Of a stretch of 64,000 nucleotides of DNA, positions 1 to 8,398 are shown piece by piece. This stretch comes from Bermanella sp044597725 (GTDB taxonomy: Bacteria; Pseudomonadota; Gammaproteobacteria; Pseudomonadales; Oceanobacteraceae): positions 1,116,001 to 1,180,000 of the forward strand of contig NZ_CP139003.1 of assembly GCF_044597725.1 (NCBI RefSeq), in the 5' to 3' direction. Position 1 is the stretch's first letter; every line of letters begins with the position of its first letter. The notes beneath the pieces are model-generated. The model was not told the origin of the DNA, did no database searches, and was given only the letters and a program-made list of their open reading frames with translations. Made by a program: the position numbers and the translations under genes.

Positions 1-1
1 G

Positions 2-955
2 GAAATTACGAAAGATGACAAGCTTGATTTGAGTTATCGATGCAGTAATTTTACGACTGTGGGTTCTAATTTTAATAAGCTTATTGGTCGTATTGATGAT
101 CTCGTTGGAAATATTCAAAAAAGTGAGGAAACTTTGGATGTAAGTAGCCGTGATCTCATCAATGTAATGGAAAAAAACAGTGAGCAGTTGAGTCTACAAT
201 TGAAAGAAACTGATGAAATTGCTAGTGCTGTCTCGCAAATGACAGAGGCCATACAGTCTATCGCAGTAAATGCAGAACAAGCGGCAGGATCTGCACAAGA
301 AACTCAGTCAACTGTTTCTACCACCTCTCAGAAAGGTTCATTAACTCGCAACAATATGGAGAAATTGAGTAATGAAATTAACGGAGCATCAAATGCCATT
401 GAGACACTTGCGCAAGATACGGTAAATATTGGCTCGGTTTTAGACGTTATTCGCGAAATTGCAGACCAGACAAACTTATTGGCACTGAATGCTGCAATCG
501 AAGCGGCCAGGGCTGGTGAGCAAGGAAGAGGGTTTGCTGTAGTCGCAGATGAAGTGCGGACGCTTGCTTCGCGCACTCAAAAAAGTACAGAAGAAATTCA
601 TAACATGATAGAAAAACTACAGAGTGGTAGTCGTAGTACAGTAGATGCAATGGCATCAAGTCAAACGATAATGGAAACCTGTATTGAAGATGCACAATCA
701 ACTAATGATGCACTACAATCCGTATTGACATCAATGAACGAGATATTGGATATAAATAACTTGATTGCGAGTGCTACAACACAGCAAGAGGCGACCGTAG
801 CCAGTGTTAATGAAAACGCAAAAGCGATGCAAGCGATGAGCCAGGCCAATGGCGAGCGCTTGCAGAGTTTGGTGGCTGCATCGAATTCTATCGCAGATGT
901 ATCTAAATTAATGCGGGAGAGTATAGCGAGTTTTGCAACCAATAAAAAAGAGTGA
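2..955 (+). CDS. Methyl-accepting chemotaxis protein, C-terminal part (5' end outside window)
   Basis: The reading frame is open from the left edge, so the N-terminal sensor and membrane segments lie outside the window. The first residues look like the end of a HAMP linker. The rest is the long coiled-coil signalling hairpin of a chemoreceptor, which relays ligand state to CheA/CheW. The highly conserved hairpin tip is present around codons 145-185, with the segments IREIADQTNLLALNAAIEAA and GRGFAVVADEVRTLA. Ser/Thr/Gln/Glu-rich heptads on either side would hold the methylation sites. No C-terminal CheR-docking pentapeptide is visible. A TTG at 29 could be mistaken for a start but lies inside the domain. 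The sensed ligand cannot be inferred. Confidence 0.93.
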   Translation, partial: EITKDDKLDLSYRCSNFTTVGSNFNKLIGRIDDLVGNIQKSEETLDVSSRDLINVMEKNSEQLSLQLKETDEIASAVSQMTEAIQSIAVNAEQAAGSAQETQSTVSTTSQKGSLTRNNMEKLSNEINGASNAIETLAQDTVNIGSVLDVIREIADQTNLLALNAAIEAARAGEQGRGFAVVADEVRTLASRTQKSTEEIHNMIEKLQSGSRSTVDAMASSQTIMETCIEDAQSTNDALQSVLTSMNEILDINNLIASATTQQEATVASVNENAKAMQAMSQANGERLQSLVAASNSIADVSKLMRESIASFATNKKE

Positions 956-968
956 AGCGCTCTTTTTT
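944..968 (+). terminator. Rho-independent terminator of the chemoreceptor gene
   Basis: AAAAAAGAG pairs with CTCTTTTTT around a 7-nt loop that includes the stop codon of the chemoreceptor gene. The stem is AT-rich, but the T-run makes termination likely. Confidence 0.6.
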
Positions 969-982
969 ATTAATATATGAAA

Positions 983-1192
983 TTACTGGTGCCTCGAGGC
1001 GTTGAGGTATTGAACAGCAATGCGAGCATTTAACCTAAAGGCTAGCTGGTTACCTTTGCTCCAAGCCCTCGCAGCGTGAGGGGAGTCTGCTGTTTTATAA
1101 GGGTTTGAGGCATGCATGCTGGCTTTCAGACCTTCATGAAAAGCTTGGTTTTCGATGTCACTCATGAAGCGTCTTTCGATCTGTGGGTACAT
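983..1192 (-). CDS. Small RMF-like (ribosome modulation factor family) protein
   Basis: This 69-residue basic protein contains an EGLKASMHASNPY segment followed by a Trp in ARAWSKG. The pattern resembles the RMF family (Gly-rich start, PY dipeptide, then a W-x-G turn), whose members bind ribosomes in stationary phase; CrpP-type proteins share the fold. The frame stays open upstream to 1282, but the start at 1192 has AAGGGA six bases before the ATG and is preferred. The longer N-terminus shows no family resemblance. The gene stands alone, convergent with the chemoreceptor gene and divergent from the patatin-like gene. Ribosome binding is inferred from weak similarity only, and the residues of classical RMF are not all present. 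Confidence 0.6.
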   Translation of the reverse strand: MYPQIERRFMSDIENQAFHEGLKASMHASNPYKTADSPHAARAWSKGNQLAFRLNARIAVQYLNASRHQ

Positions 1193-1377
1193 GGGCATTC
1201 CCTTGCAATTTATCCTGTTACTAACGTTATCGGACGTGGCGTCATTCTCTTGAATCAATTGGCGGGTTACGACTAAATACACACTGTTCTATTGCTAACA
1301 GTAAAATTTGAGCCCTACTTGTTGCGCTTTTCTTGGAATTTGGCAACATGCTGTTAACTCAATATTAAGTACCAAGT

Positions 1378-2424
1378 ATGGCCATACAACTTTTAGCAGG
1401 CAAAAAAGCACTGCAAGAAATTCAGCAGCATGGGTTAGACCCAGACCGGATTAAGCTAATGGTGGGGGCCAGTGGTGGCCCTAAATGGCTCATGTTAAGC
1501 CGTTTGGATCAGTATTTTATTCAACACTTTTTTAAACCAGAGCATGCCATGTCGCTGGTTGGATCAAGTATTGGTGCGTGGCGCATGGCGCTATATACGC
1601 AGAAGGATCCTTTAGCGCGCTTTAAGCAATTTGAAGAACTTTACCTTGACCAACGCTATACGGAATTAAGCCCAAAAGAAATTACCTCGTTTATAGAAAA
1701 AGTCCAAGATGCACTTTTTAGAGGTGAATATGCTCGCGATATTGCCGATAACCCATACCGCAAGTTACACGTTGTTGCGGTTAGGAATAGGCGTTTTCTC
1801 AATGGGCGCTCTAACTTTGTGCAAGGAGTTAGCTTGCTGTCGGCCGCACTTATTAATACGCTTTCAACTCGTATGGTGGAGACCTTGTACCCGCGTGTGG
1901 TGATTAGCCATGAAGGTAGCTATGAACCGTATATTAAAATGCCAGAAGTTATTAAATTGACCGAAGAGAATGTTGCCGAAGCGTTGGTGGCATCGGGTGC
2001 GATTCCTATGGTGCTAGAGCCTACCAAGGTCACTGGTGGTATGGATCGTTGGTACTGGGATGGTGGTATTTTGGATTACCATTTTTCAGGGCCTTTTAAT
2101 GTTTCAGATGGTCTTGTATTTTATCCGCATTTTTTTCCTAAGATTGTACCTGCTTGGTTTGATAAGGCATTGCCTTGGCGCAAAGCTCAAGCTAAACACT
2201 ATGAAAACGTTGTAATGGTAACACCCACTCAAGAATTTATAGATTCTTTACCTTATGGCAAAATACCCGACCGAAAAGATTTTCAAAATTTATCCGATCA
2301 AGATCGTGAAACATATTGGCACACAGTGCTAACTGCAACAGAGCAACTTGTTGATGAGTTTCATGAAATAATGCAAAAAGATGGTGGCAGAAGCAGTGTG
2401 AAGCCCATTGAAATGATTTTATAA
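1378..2424 (+). CDS. Patatin-like phospholipase family protein
   Basis: This 348-residue soluble protein has the patatin Ser-Asp dyad. The glycine-rich oxyanion loop GASGGPKW is at residues 30-37, the nucleophile elbow GSSIG at 62-66 with Ser64 as nucleophile, and the catalytic Asp in DGG at 228-230. Family members hydrolyse acyl ester bonds of phospholipids or neutral lipids. No signal peptide is visible, so it is probably cytoplasmic or peripheral to the membrane. The gene is single and its stop lies 13 bp from the end of the convergent histidine kinase gene, with no clear terminator between them. Substrate and physiological role are unknown. Confidence 0.85.
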   Translation: MAIQLLAGKKALQEIQQHGLDPDRIKLMVGASGGPKWLMLSRLDQYFIQHFFKPEHAMSLVGSSIGAWRMALYTQKDPLARFKQFEELYLDQRYTELSPKEITSFIEKVQDALFRGEYARDIADNPYRKLHVVAVRNRRFLNGRSNFVQGVSLLSAALINTLSTRMVETLYPRVVISHEGSYEPYIKMPEVIKLTEENVAEALVASGAIPMVLEPTKVTGGMDRWYWDGGILDYHFSGPFNVSDGLVFYPHFFPKIVPAWFDKALPWRKAQAKHYENVVMVTPTQEFIDSLPYGKIPDRKDFQNLSDQDRETYWHTVLTATEQLVDEFHEIMQKDGGRSSVKPIEMIL

Positions 2425-2437
2425 TCTTCGTGTTGAG

Positions 2438-3802
2438 TTAAGAACGTAATACTCGAGGTAATGTAATAATAATGCATAGGCCTTTAGGTAGCCTGTTTTG
2501 GGCATAGATCTGTCCACCGTGAAGCTCAACCGCACGTTTACTGATGGCCAAGCCCAGTCCGTTCCCACCTGATGCTCGATCTCGTGATGTACTGGTACGA
2601 AAAAAAGGTTTAAAGATAGCGTCAAGTTGCGCATTCTCAACCCCTTGACCCTGATCGCAGCACCGAATAATTATATCTTGTCCTGCCTCCTCTAATTTAA
2701 CTTCGATAGGTGTATTGCCTTCATGATAGCGAATGGCGTTCTGTATGATATTTTCTATGGCGCTGCGTAGTAATGCAGCGTTTGCTGTTATGATGCAGGA
2801 GGACAAAGTACCGGTATCGAACATAATTTGACGACCATTTACTTGGTAGTGAGCATCCTTGCAGATACTATCGACAAGCCCGATCAGATCAATACTATCT
2901 TGCAGTGCCAAATGGGGTTCTAGTTCGTAGGCGGGTAAATTGAGCAGGGTGGTAATAATGTGATTAATTTGCTCTATTTCTTTTTCAATGCGTAAGAACG
3001 AGCGTTGATCATTCAGCGAACAAGACTGCTTAGCGAGTTCGGTCGCCAATTGTAAGCGGGAAATAGGGCTACGCAATTCATGGCTAATATCTTGAATTAG
3101 ATGTTTATGGCTATTAATACTTCGTTCTAGGTTGTCGGCCATTGCATCAAAGTCACTGGCAAGTAAGGTAATTTCACCACCTTGTTTTATTTTAGGTGCT
3201 ATTCTAGTAGTTAAATCCCCTCGTGAGAGTTTTTGTGTTGCTTTACGTAGTTTAATAATTGGGTTAACCCAGTAACGTGCTAGTAACCAGCTTATTAAAC
3301 CACTAATCAGTAACATTAGAAAAACCATATAAATTGCATTATCGAGTAGTACTCGGTAAGGCGGTTTAGGTTTCACTCGGGTGACAAAAAAAAGTTTTAC
3401 ATACTGACCGTTAGGTAGTAAAAAAAGGCGACCAAGTAGCACTTGACCGCGTTTTTTGCTGTGTATGTAGGGGCGTTGTGTTGACAGGTTTTGTTTGATG
3501 GTCAGTATCGACCTGGGTAATTTACGCTTGAGAATTTCTTTTCCATTTTGCGTGATATAGATCTTTTCGACACTCTGTCTTGGCTGTTGCTTAAACCACT
3601 TGGTTACTTGAGATAAATCTTCATTTAATAATTTTAGTTGAATTTGATCATATAATTTAAAATTCGGAATACTCAGATCATCTCGTTCAGGCTGATTAAG
3701 CTTAAATATACCCGCTACGATTAAGATGGTAAAAATAAGAACTAACCATATACTTAATAAAATACGCCCAGTTAGGCTAAAATTGTAGCGAATACTACTC
3801 AT
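2438..3802 (-). CDS. cpxA: CpxA-type envelope-stress sensor histidine kinase
   Basis: The protein has 454 residues: a membrane segment near residues 14-34, a periplasmic domain of about 115 residues, a second membrane segment near 155-175, a HAMP linker, a HisKA domain with His241 in DISHELRSP, and a HATPase domain with an N-box Asn in IIQNAIRYH and the G-boxes DQGQGVE and GGNGLGLAI. It would autophosphorylate and phosphorylate the regulator encoded just upstream, whose stop overlaps this start by 8 bp. The CpxA name rests on architecture, the divergent CpxP-like gene and the CpxR box at 4538-4552. The periplasmic domain itself was not matched to CpxA. Confidence 0.88.
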   Translation of the reverse strand: MSSIRYNFSLTGRILLSIWLVLIFTILIVAGIFKLNQPERDDLSIPNFKLYDQIQLKLLNEDLSQVTKWFKQQPRQSVEKIYITQNGKEILKRKLPRSILTIKQNLSTQRPYIHSKKRGQVLLGRLFLLPNGQYVKLFFVTRVKPKPPYRVLLDNAIYMVFLMLLISGLISWLLARYWVNPIIKLRKATQKLSRGDLTTRIAPKIKQGGEITLLASDFDAMADNLERSINSHKHLIQDISHELRSPISRLQLATELAKQSCSLNDQRSFLRIEKEIEQINHIITTLLNLPAYELEPHLALQDSIDLIGLVDSICKDAHYQVNGRQIMFDTGTLSSCIITANAALLRSAIENIIQNAIRYHEGNTPIEVKLEEAGQDIIIRCCDQGQGVENAQLDAIFKPFFRTSTSRDRASGGNGLGLAISKRAVELHGGQIYAQNRLPKGLCIIITLPRVLRS

Positions 3803-4487
3803 GATCGTTAATAGGCTTTAACAGATAGCCTACACCTCTTTGATTAATAAGCACGTCTTCATTTGCACCTGCATTGATGAGTTTTTTCCGTATATTACTA
3901 ATATGAACATCAATACTGCGGTCGTATTGCGTTAACTTTCGTCCCAATGCCTTTTCTGACAAACTAGCCTTGCTAATAAGCTCACCAATATGTTCATTCA
4001 ACACACTTAGTATTTTGAACTCAGCACCCGTCAATTGCAGTTTTGTCTGATTTAAACTGGCTTCCATTCGGGTTGAATTCATAACAACTAGAGGGCTTAC
4101 GGATGAGTCGTGTTGGCGGGTAGTTGTACTGCGCCGTAAAACAGCATTTATTCTTGCTAACAATTCTCGTGGATTGCAAGGTTTGCAAACGTAATCATCG
4201 GCCCCTAATTCAAGTCCAATTATTCGATCAACGTCACTGTCTTTGGCGGTAAGCATGACGATGGGAATAAAGTTTGACTGTTGGCGTAATTGTTTTAATA
4301 CCTCAATACCATTTAATTCGGGCATCATGATGTCTAGAACAATTAAACTAAAGGATTGATGTAGACAATACTCTACGGCTTGTAAGCCACTATAAGCTGA
4401 GGTGACCTCAAAGCCTTGGCTTGATAGATATTCTTTAAGTAATTGATTAAGTTCGCGGTCATCATCCACGAGTAATAATGTGCTCAT
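3795..4487 (-). CDS. cpxR: CpxR-type OmpR-family response regulator
   Basis: This 230-residue regulator has a receiver domain and a winged-helix DNA-binding domain. The acidic pocket is VDDD at residues 7-10, the phosphoacceptor is Asp52 in LDIMMPELNG, and the conserved Lys lies in MLTAKD. The C-terminal half ends with DRSIDVHISNIRKKL and RGVGY, typical of OmpR/PhoB effector domains. It is co-transcribed with the kinase gene (8-bp overlap) and divergent from the cpxP-like gene. A perfect direct repeat of GTAAA in its upstream region suggests autoregulation. It is predicted to control envelope-stress genes, although the regulon of this organism cannot be read here. Confidence 0.9.
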   Translation of the reverse strand: MSTLLLVDDDRELNQLLKEYLSSQGFEVTSAYSGLQAVEYCLHQSFSLIVLDIMMPELNGIEVLKQLRQQSNFIPIVMLTAKDSDVDRIIGLELGADDYVCKPCNPRELLARINAVLRRSTTTRQHDSSVSPLVVMNSTRMEASLNQTKLQLTGAEFKILSVLNEHIGELISKASLSEKALGRKLTQYDRSIDVHISNIRKKLINAGANEDVLINQRGVGYLLKPINDHE

Positions 4488-4537
4488 GGTGATATTTTGC
4501 GCTGCTTTTGATAAAGATCAAGGAAAATCTATATAAC

Positions 4538-4552
4538 TTTACTTATCTTTAC
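4538..4552 (-). promoter_or_regulatory. CpxR box between cpxR and cpxP
   Basis: On the reverse strand the sequence reads GTAAAGATAAGTAAA, an exact match to the enterobacterial CpxR consensus GTAAA-N5-GTAAA. It lies 51 bp from the cpxR start and 66 bp from the cpxP start, so one site could serve both divergent promoters. The site is seen directly; binding is inferred. Confidence 0.75.
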
Positions 4553-4617
4553 TGAATCTTAACCCTAATTAATATCATCATATTTATACTCTATTTTCAC
4601 CTAATCGGAGGATAACT

Positions 4618-5067
4618 ATGAAACTATATACCATTTTAGCGACTACCATTCTGGTTGTTATATCTGCAAACGTAATAGCTCATGGAGAAGGGCCTGAGCG
4701 AATCGCCAAAAAACTGGATCTAAATGAACAACAGCAAGAACAATTTAAGGCTTTGCACCAAAAAAAGCGTGATAATAGAGAATCTAACAAACAGCAGAAC
4801 TTAGAGCAGAAACAAGCATTAAAGGCCTTGTTAAGTAATTACTCAGATAAGAAGGCTGAACAATTAGCCCAGTCTATGGCAGAGAATGTTAAAAAAAGGT
4901 CACTTGCACGCTTCACTCACATGCATGAGATTATGGAAATTTTAACTTCAGAACAACAAGAGAGGTTTTTAGAATTAATGGATAAGCGCCAGCATAAGAA
5001 AGAAAAAGGTCGTTATGCAGGAAAAATGGAAAAGAATGAACGTCGTAAGCATAACTGCCACGAATAA
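4618..5067 (+). CDS. cpxP: CpxP/Spy-family periplasmic protein
   Basis: This 149-residue protein has an N-terminal signal peptide ending near the AHGEG segment, then a helical, highly charged body rich in Gln and Lys. Two LTxxQ-like signatures of the CpxP/Spy family are present: LNEQQQEQF near residue 35 and LTSEQQERF near residue 110. Family members are periplasmic adaptor chaperones; E. coli CpxP damps the CpxA sensor and helps dispose of misfolded proteins. Divergence from the regulator-kinase pair and the shared CpxR box support the assignment. The His/Lys-rich tail could bind metal, but this is speculation. ATG 4618 follows a CGGAGG site. Confidence 0.88.
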   Translation: MKLYTILATTILVVISANVIAHGEGPERIAKKLDLNEQQQEQFKALHQKKRDNRESNKQQNLEQKQALKALLSNYSDKKAEQLAQSMAENVKKRSLARFTHMHEIMEILTSEQQERFLELMDKRQHKKEKGRYAGKMEKNERRKHNCHE

Positions 5068-5093
5068 ATAGATACATTTGATATTTTATACAA

Positions 5094-5129
5094 AAAAAGC
5101 GCCGCTATTTATCAATAGCGGCGCTTTTT
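5094..5129. terminator. Bidirectional Rho-independent terminator
   Basis: A 16-bp stem includes the GC-rich core GCGCCGCTATT/AATAGCGGCGC with a 4-nt loop. It is flanked by A5 and T5, so it can terminate both cpxP (+) and the convergent FadL-type gene (-). Confidence 0.9.
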
Positions 5130-5142
5130 CTAACATCTCATT

Positions 5143-6444
5143 TTATAGTTCGTAAGTTAAACCAAACTGGAAGCTGGTAGCTTCTGTTTTATCAAACTCC
5201 GCACGATAAGTGTCTGTTGTGGTTTGAACACGGTACGCATCTATAAAGGTATAACCTAAACCCCCACTTACTTTCAAGTTAGGTAGTACGGAATATTCAC
5301 CGCCCAACGAAATCGTGTGAGACGTGTCACCAGGTAGGCGTAAACTAGTAGAGTCTGCACCTAATGGCGTATCGTCACTTTTTCCACCAAGTTTAATGCC
5401 ACCAGAAAAGCTGGCACCCAGTGTTAGTTGATCATTCAATCGATGACCTAGACCAAGGCTGTAATCAAAGGTGTCATTTGAGAACATAGAAACGCTTGGG
5501 TCGATCAAAGATGTTAACTGACCACTTTGGCTGCTATTAACTTGATCAAGTGTTAATGATGCAGTTGCACTAACAGGAACGCTGGTACTGCCATCACCAT
5601 TTACTGCTAGAGTGGTTAACTTACCATACTCGCTCCAACGCATTTTTAGAAATGCTAAGGTGTTTTCAGCTATGCCGGACTGGAACGCAAGCTCTACAGA
5701 TTGAGGAGTAAAGGTCTTGGCTGTTCCTGGAGTGGCGAAGGAAATAGAACCAGGAATATTCGCACTCACTGTGCCTGTTGCATCATAATCAATTTGGCTG
5801 TGATATAAAATTGAAGCACGCAAAGCATATTCTGGAATTTCATAGGCGGCACCAAGGATGTACCCTACTTCATTACCACCATCAAGTTCCACAAATAGGT
5901 TGTCGTCCTGTCCTGTAACGGCTGGGCTAGGGCTTAAGTCTTCTGAGAAACTACCATCGATGGATTGAAGTTTCGGGCCACCAAACACCATGACTTGTCC
6001 TGTTTGAAAACCAAAAGTATAGCCACATGCGAATGTGAGGGATTCACTATTATATTCTGTGTCTATAGGTGCAGAAACAGGGGTTGCACCATTCATATAG
6101 GCAAGACTATCGTCTGCATAGCTTACTTTGGCTGCAAACGGTTGCTCTACTTGTGCCGCGCATGTCACGTTTTCAGCTAGATTGTAGCGAATACCTACCT
6201 GTGGGCGAGTGAAATCATCAATAATTTCGCCTGATCCAACCACTGCATTGGTATTGCCTGCACCTTGTTGAATTTGCGCCTTCATCGGTACTGAAGTTTG
6301 TCCATACGTAAAGTCGATGACATTGTTATCGCCGTAGATAATGTTAAATGCTCGGCTTGAGTTATCAAAGCCGCCTGCCATGGTTGAACTGGCTGCTAGG
6401 ATTGAGGCGCTGAGAACGCTCATTTTTACCATAGGGTGCTTCAT
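5143..6444 (-). CDS. FadL/OmpP1-family outer membrane transport protein
   Basis: This 433-residue protein has a signal peptide (cleavage near STMA-GG, about residue 23) followed by alternating beta-strand-like sequence. The segment PQSVELAFQSG followed by LKMRWSEYGKL and the later GLGYTF are typical of FadL/OmpP1/TodX barrels, which pass long-chain fatty acids or other hydrophobic molecules through the outer membrane. The N-terminus after the signal peptide lacks the usual FadL plug consensus, so substrate and even plug architecture are uncertain. The start is well placed behind AAGGAG. It stands alone between two terminators. An inverted repeat about 100 bp upstream may be an operator. Confidence 0.8.
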   Translation of the reverse strand: MKHPMVKMSVLSASILAASSTMAGGFDNSSRAFNIIYGDNNVIDFTYGQTSVPMKAQIQQGAGNTNAVVGSGEIIDDFTRPQVGIRYNLAENVTCAAQVEQPFAAKVSYADDSLAYMNGATPVSAPIDTEYNSESLTFACGYTFGFQTGQVMVFGGPKLQSIDGSFSEDLSPSPAVTGQDDNLFVELDGGNEVGYILGAAYEIPEYALRASILYHSQIDYDATGTVSANIPGSISFATPGTAKTFTPQSVELAFQSGIAENTLAFLKMRWSEYGKLTTLAVNGDGSTSVPVSATASLTLDQVNSSQSGQLTSLIDPSVSMFSNDTFDYSLGLGHRLNDQLTLGASFSGGIKLGGKSDDTPLGADSTSLRLPGDTSHTISLGGEYSVLPNLKVSGGLGYTFIDAYRVQTTTDTYRAEFDKTEATSFQFGLTYEL

Positions 6445-6695
6445 ATAGGCTCCTTTTATTATAGTGTTTGCCTAGTTGATAAAGATGTATAGATCGATAT
6501 AGGGAGGCCGGAGTATGATGATGGCGCTAATCGTCTAATTATTTTTATTATGCAATAGCATAAGGGAGGCGCTTAACGAGTTACATGGTTAAAACGGCCA
6601 TCTACAATTGCGAAAGATAATATGCAATGTAATGATTTTGACTGAGTTTGTCTGTGGCGCAATAAGACAGCGGGGGTAGTAAATTTAGACAATAA
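6445..6695. other. Intergenic region upstream of the FadL-type gene, with inverted repeat
   Basis: No gene is visible in this stretch. The one notable element is TTATGC-AATA-GCATAA at 6548-6563, a 6-bp perfect inverted repeat about 105 bp upstream of the porin start that could be a repressor site. A TATAAT hexamer sits close to the porin Shine-Dalgarno site but is too close to it to be a convincing -10. Confidence 0.35.
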
Positions 6696-6728
6696 AAAAC
6701 CACACCAATTGATAATTAGTGTGGTTTT
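6696..6728 (-). terminator. Terminator of cysDN
   Basis: AAAACCACAC pairs with GTGTGGTTTT around a 13-nt loop. On the reverse strand the stem is followed by a T-rich run, just after the cysN stop codon. Confidence 0.8.
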
Positions 6729-6754
6729 GATTTGTAAACAATATGGGCTAGTGA

Positions 6755-8398
6755 TTAACCTATAATGCCTTTCTCTTGGATTTCCGCAATTGCACGATCA
6801 AGATTAATCTTGTCGCTATCCAGTACAAGATCTGCGTTTTCTGCGTCAAATGTGCATAAGGCGATTAAGCCTGCGTTATTAATAATGCGGGCAAGATCTT
6901 CCGGATTATTATTGCCCAAATCGTCTTTACTTATTAGCGCCGCCGCTCGCCCTAGAGCAAACAACTTACGATCGACTGCGGCTGCCAATACATGTTTGTT
7001 GGTGCCCGCAAAGCCAATAGTGGCGGCTTTTTGGTCGAAGCGATTGGCTTTCTCAACGCTACTAACTGGGCTCAGGTCTTGTTCTGTCGCGCTATCCGCA
7101 GCCCCTACAATCATACCTGCACCAACGGTTACGTTTGATAAGCGGTCAATTATAATAAACGCACCGGTCGCTCGGTTACGTTTATAAGGGTCAAAGGCGA
7201 TGGCTTTGTTCAAAGAAATTTCACATAAGCCAATCTCGTTTAGTTTCAGCTCAGAGTCGTCATGATGCTCTAACGTATTCACATCAATGCGATGATGCAC
7301 ACGTGAAATTGATCCTGTTGTGGGTGTTGCAGAAAACTTAATGTCGTACTGCTTACCGGGCTTCATGGCGTCTTCGCACATCCACACAATTTCAGCATTT
7401 AATGTACTGGCTATCTGTGGGATGTCAGCACTTTTAACTAACATGTCGCCACGGCTCACGTCTATTTCATTTTCAAGGGTAATTGTGACCGCTTGATCAA
7501 TAAACGCTTCCTGTTGATTGCCTTCAAAGGTAACAATGGATTTAACCTTTGATTGTTTGCCCGATGGTAATGCCGTTACTTGGTCTCCAGGTCGAACAAT
7601 GCCCGAGGCAACCGTGCCACAAAAACCACGGAAGTCTAGGTTAGGGCGATTGACATACTGCACAGGGAAACGGAAGTTTTCTAAATTCTTATCAGCGTTA
7701 ATTTCAACACTTTCAAGAATTTCCATGAGTGTTTTACCCTGGTACCAAGGTGAGCGCTCACTACGAGTTACAACGTTATCGCCATCAAGTGCCGATAAGG
7801 GCACAAATTGAACGTCGTTTAGGTCAAGTTGGGTCGCAAATGCTTGGTAATCATTTTTGATTTCATTGAATTTGTTTTCATCAAAATCCAATAAGTCCAT
7901 TTTGTTCACTGCAACTACAACGTGTTTTATGCCTAGCAAAGAGGCAATAAAACTGTGGCGTTTGGTTTGTGTCTGCACACCGTAGCGGGCATCAACCAAA
8001 ATAATAGCAAGGTCACAGGTAGATGCACCGGTCGCCATGTTGCGTGTGTATTGTTCGTGTCCTGGCGTATCGGCAATAATAAATTTACGCTTCTCGGTTG
8101 AAAAATAGCGATAAGCAACGTCAATGGTAATGCCTTGTTCACGTTCTGCAGCAAGGCCATCAACCAATAAGGCCAGATCCATTTTCTCGCCAGTAGTACC
8201 GTGTTTTACGCTGTCGCTCTCAATAGCGGCTAGTTGATCTTCAAAGATCATTTTTGAATCGAACAGTAGACGACCGATTAATGTTGATTTGCCGTCATCA
8301 ACGTTTCCGCAAGTAAGAAAACGTAGTAGTTCTTTATTTTCATGCTGCTTTAAATAAGCAAGAATATCTTCACTAATAAGACTAGATTGATGTGACAT
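6755..8398 (-). CDS. cysN: Sulfate adenylyltransferase subunit 1 (GTPase) with degenerate CysC-like tail
   Basis: CysN is the EF-Tu-like GTPase that drives ATP sulfurylase (CysD), making adenosine phosphosulfate from sulfate and ATP. The G1 motif GNVDDGKST is near residue 31, G3 DTPGHEQY near 110 and G4 NKMD near 165, followed by two beta-barrel domains. At 547 residues it is longer than stand-alone CysN (E. coli 475) and shorter than CysNC fusions. Residues 458-547 resemble an APS kinase reduced in size: GFAGTNKHV stands where the P-loop GLSGSGKST belongs, and KLFALGR and NAGLIALCTF follow in CysC order. The ATP-binding Lys-Ser and DGDN motif are gone. The gene overlaps cysD by one base (TAATG). 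Confidence 0.95.
   Translation of the reverse strand: MSHQSSLISEDILAYLKQHENKELLRFLTCGNVDDGKSTLIGRLLFDSKMIFEDQLAAIESDSVKHGTTGEKMDLALLVDGLAAEREQGITIDVAYRYFSTEKRKFIIADTPGHEQYTRNMATGASTCDLAIILVDARYGVQTQTKRHSFIASLLGIKHVVVAVNKMDLLDFDENKFNEIKNDYQAFATQLDLNDVQFVPLSALDGDNVVTRSERSPWYQGKTLMEILESVEINADKNLENFRFPVQYVNRPNLDFRGFCGTVASGIVRPGDQVTALPSGKQSKVKSIVTFEGNQQEAFIDQAVTITLENEIDVSRGDMLVKSADIPQIASTLNAEIVWMCEDAMKPGKQYDIKFSATPTTGSISRVHHRIDVNTLEHHDDSELKLNEIGLCEISLNKAIAFDPYKRNRATGAFIIIDRLSNVTVGAGMIVGAADSATEQDLSPVSSVEKANRFDQKAATIGFAGTNKHVLAAAVDRKLFALGRAAALISKDDLGNNNPEDLARIINNAGLIALCTFDAENADLVLDSDKINLDRAIAEIQEKGIIG

Noticed and set aside
983..1282. Longer 99-residue version of the RMF-like protein
   Set aside because: The extra N-terminus has no family similarity, while the ATG at 1192 has a well-placed AAGGGA.
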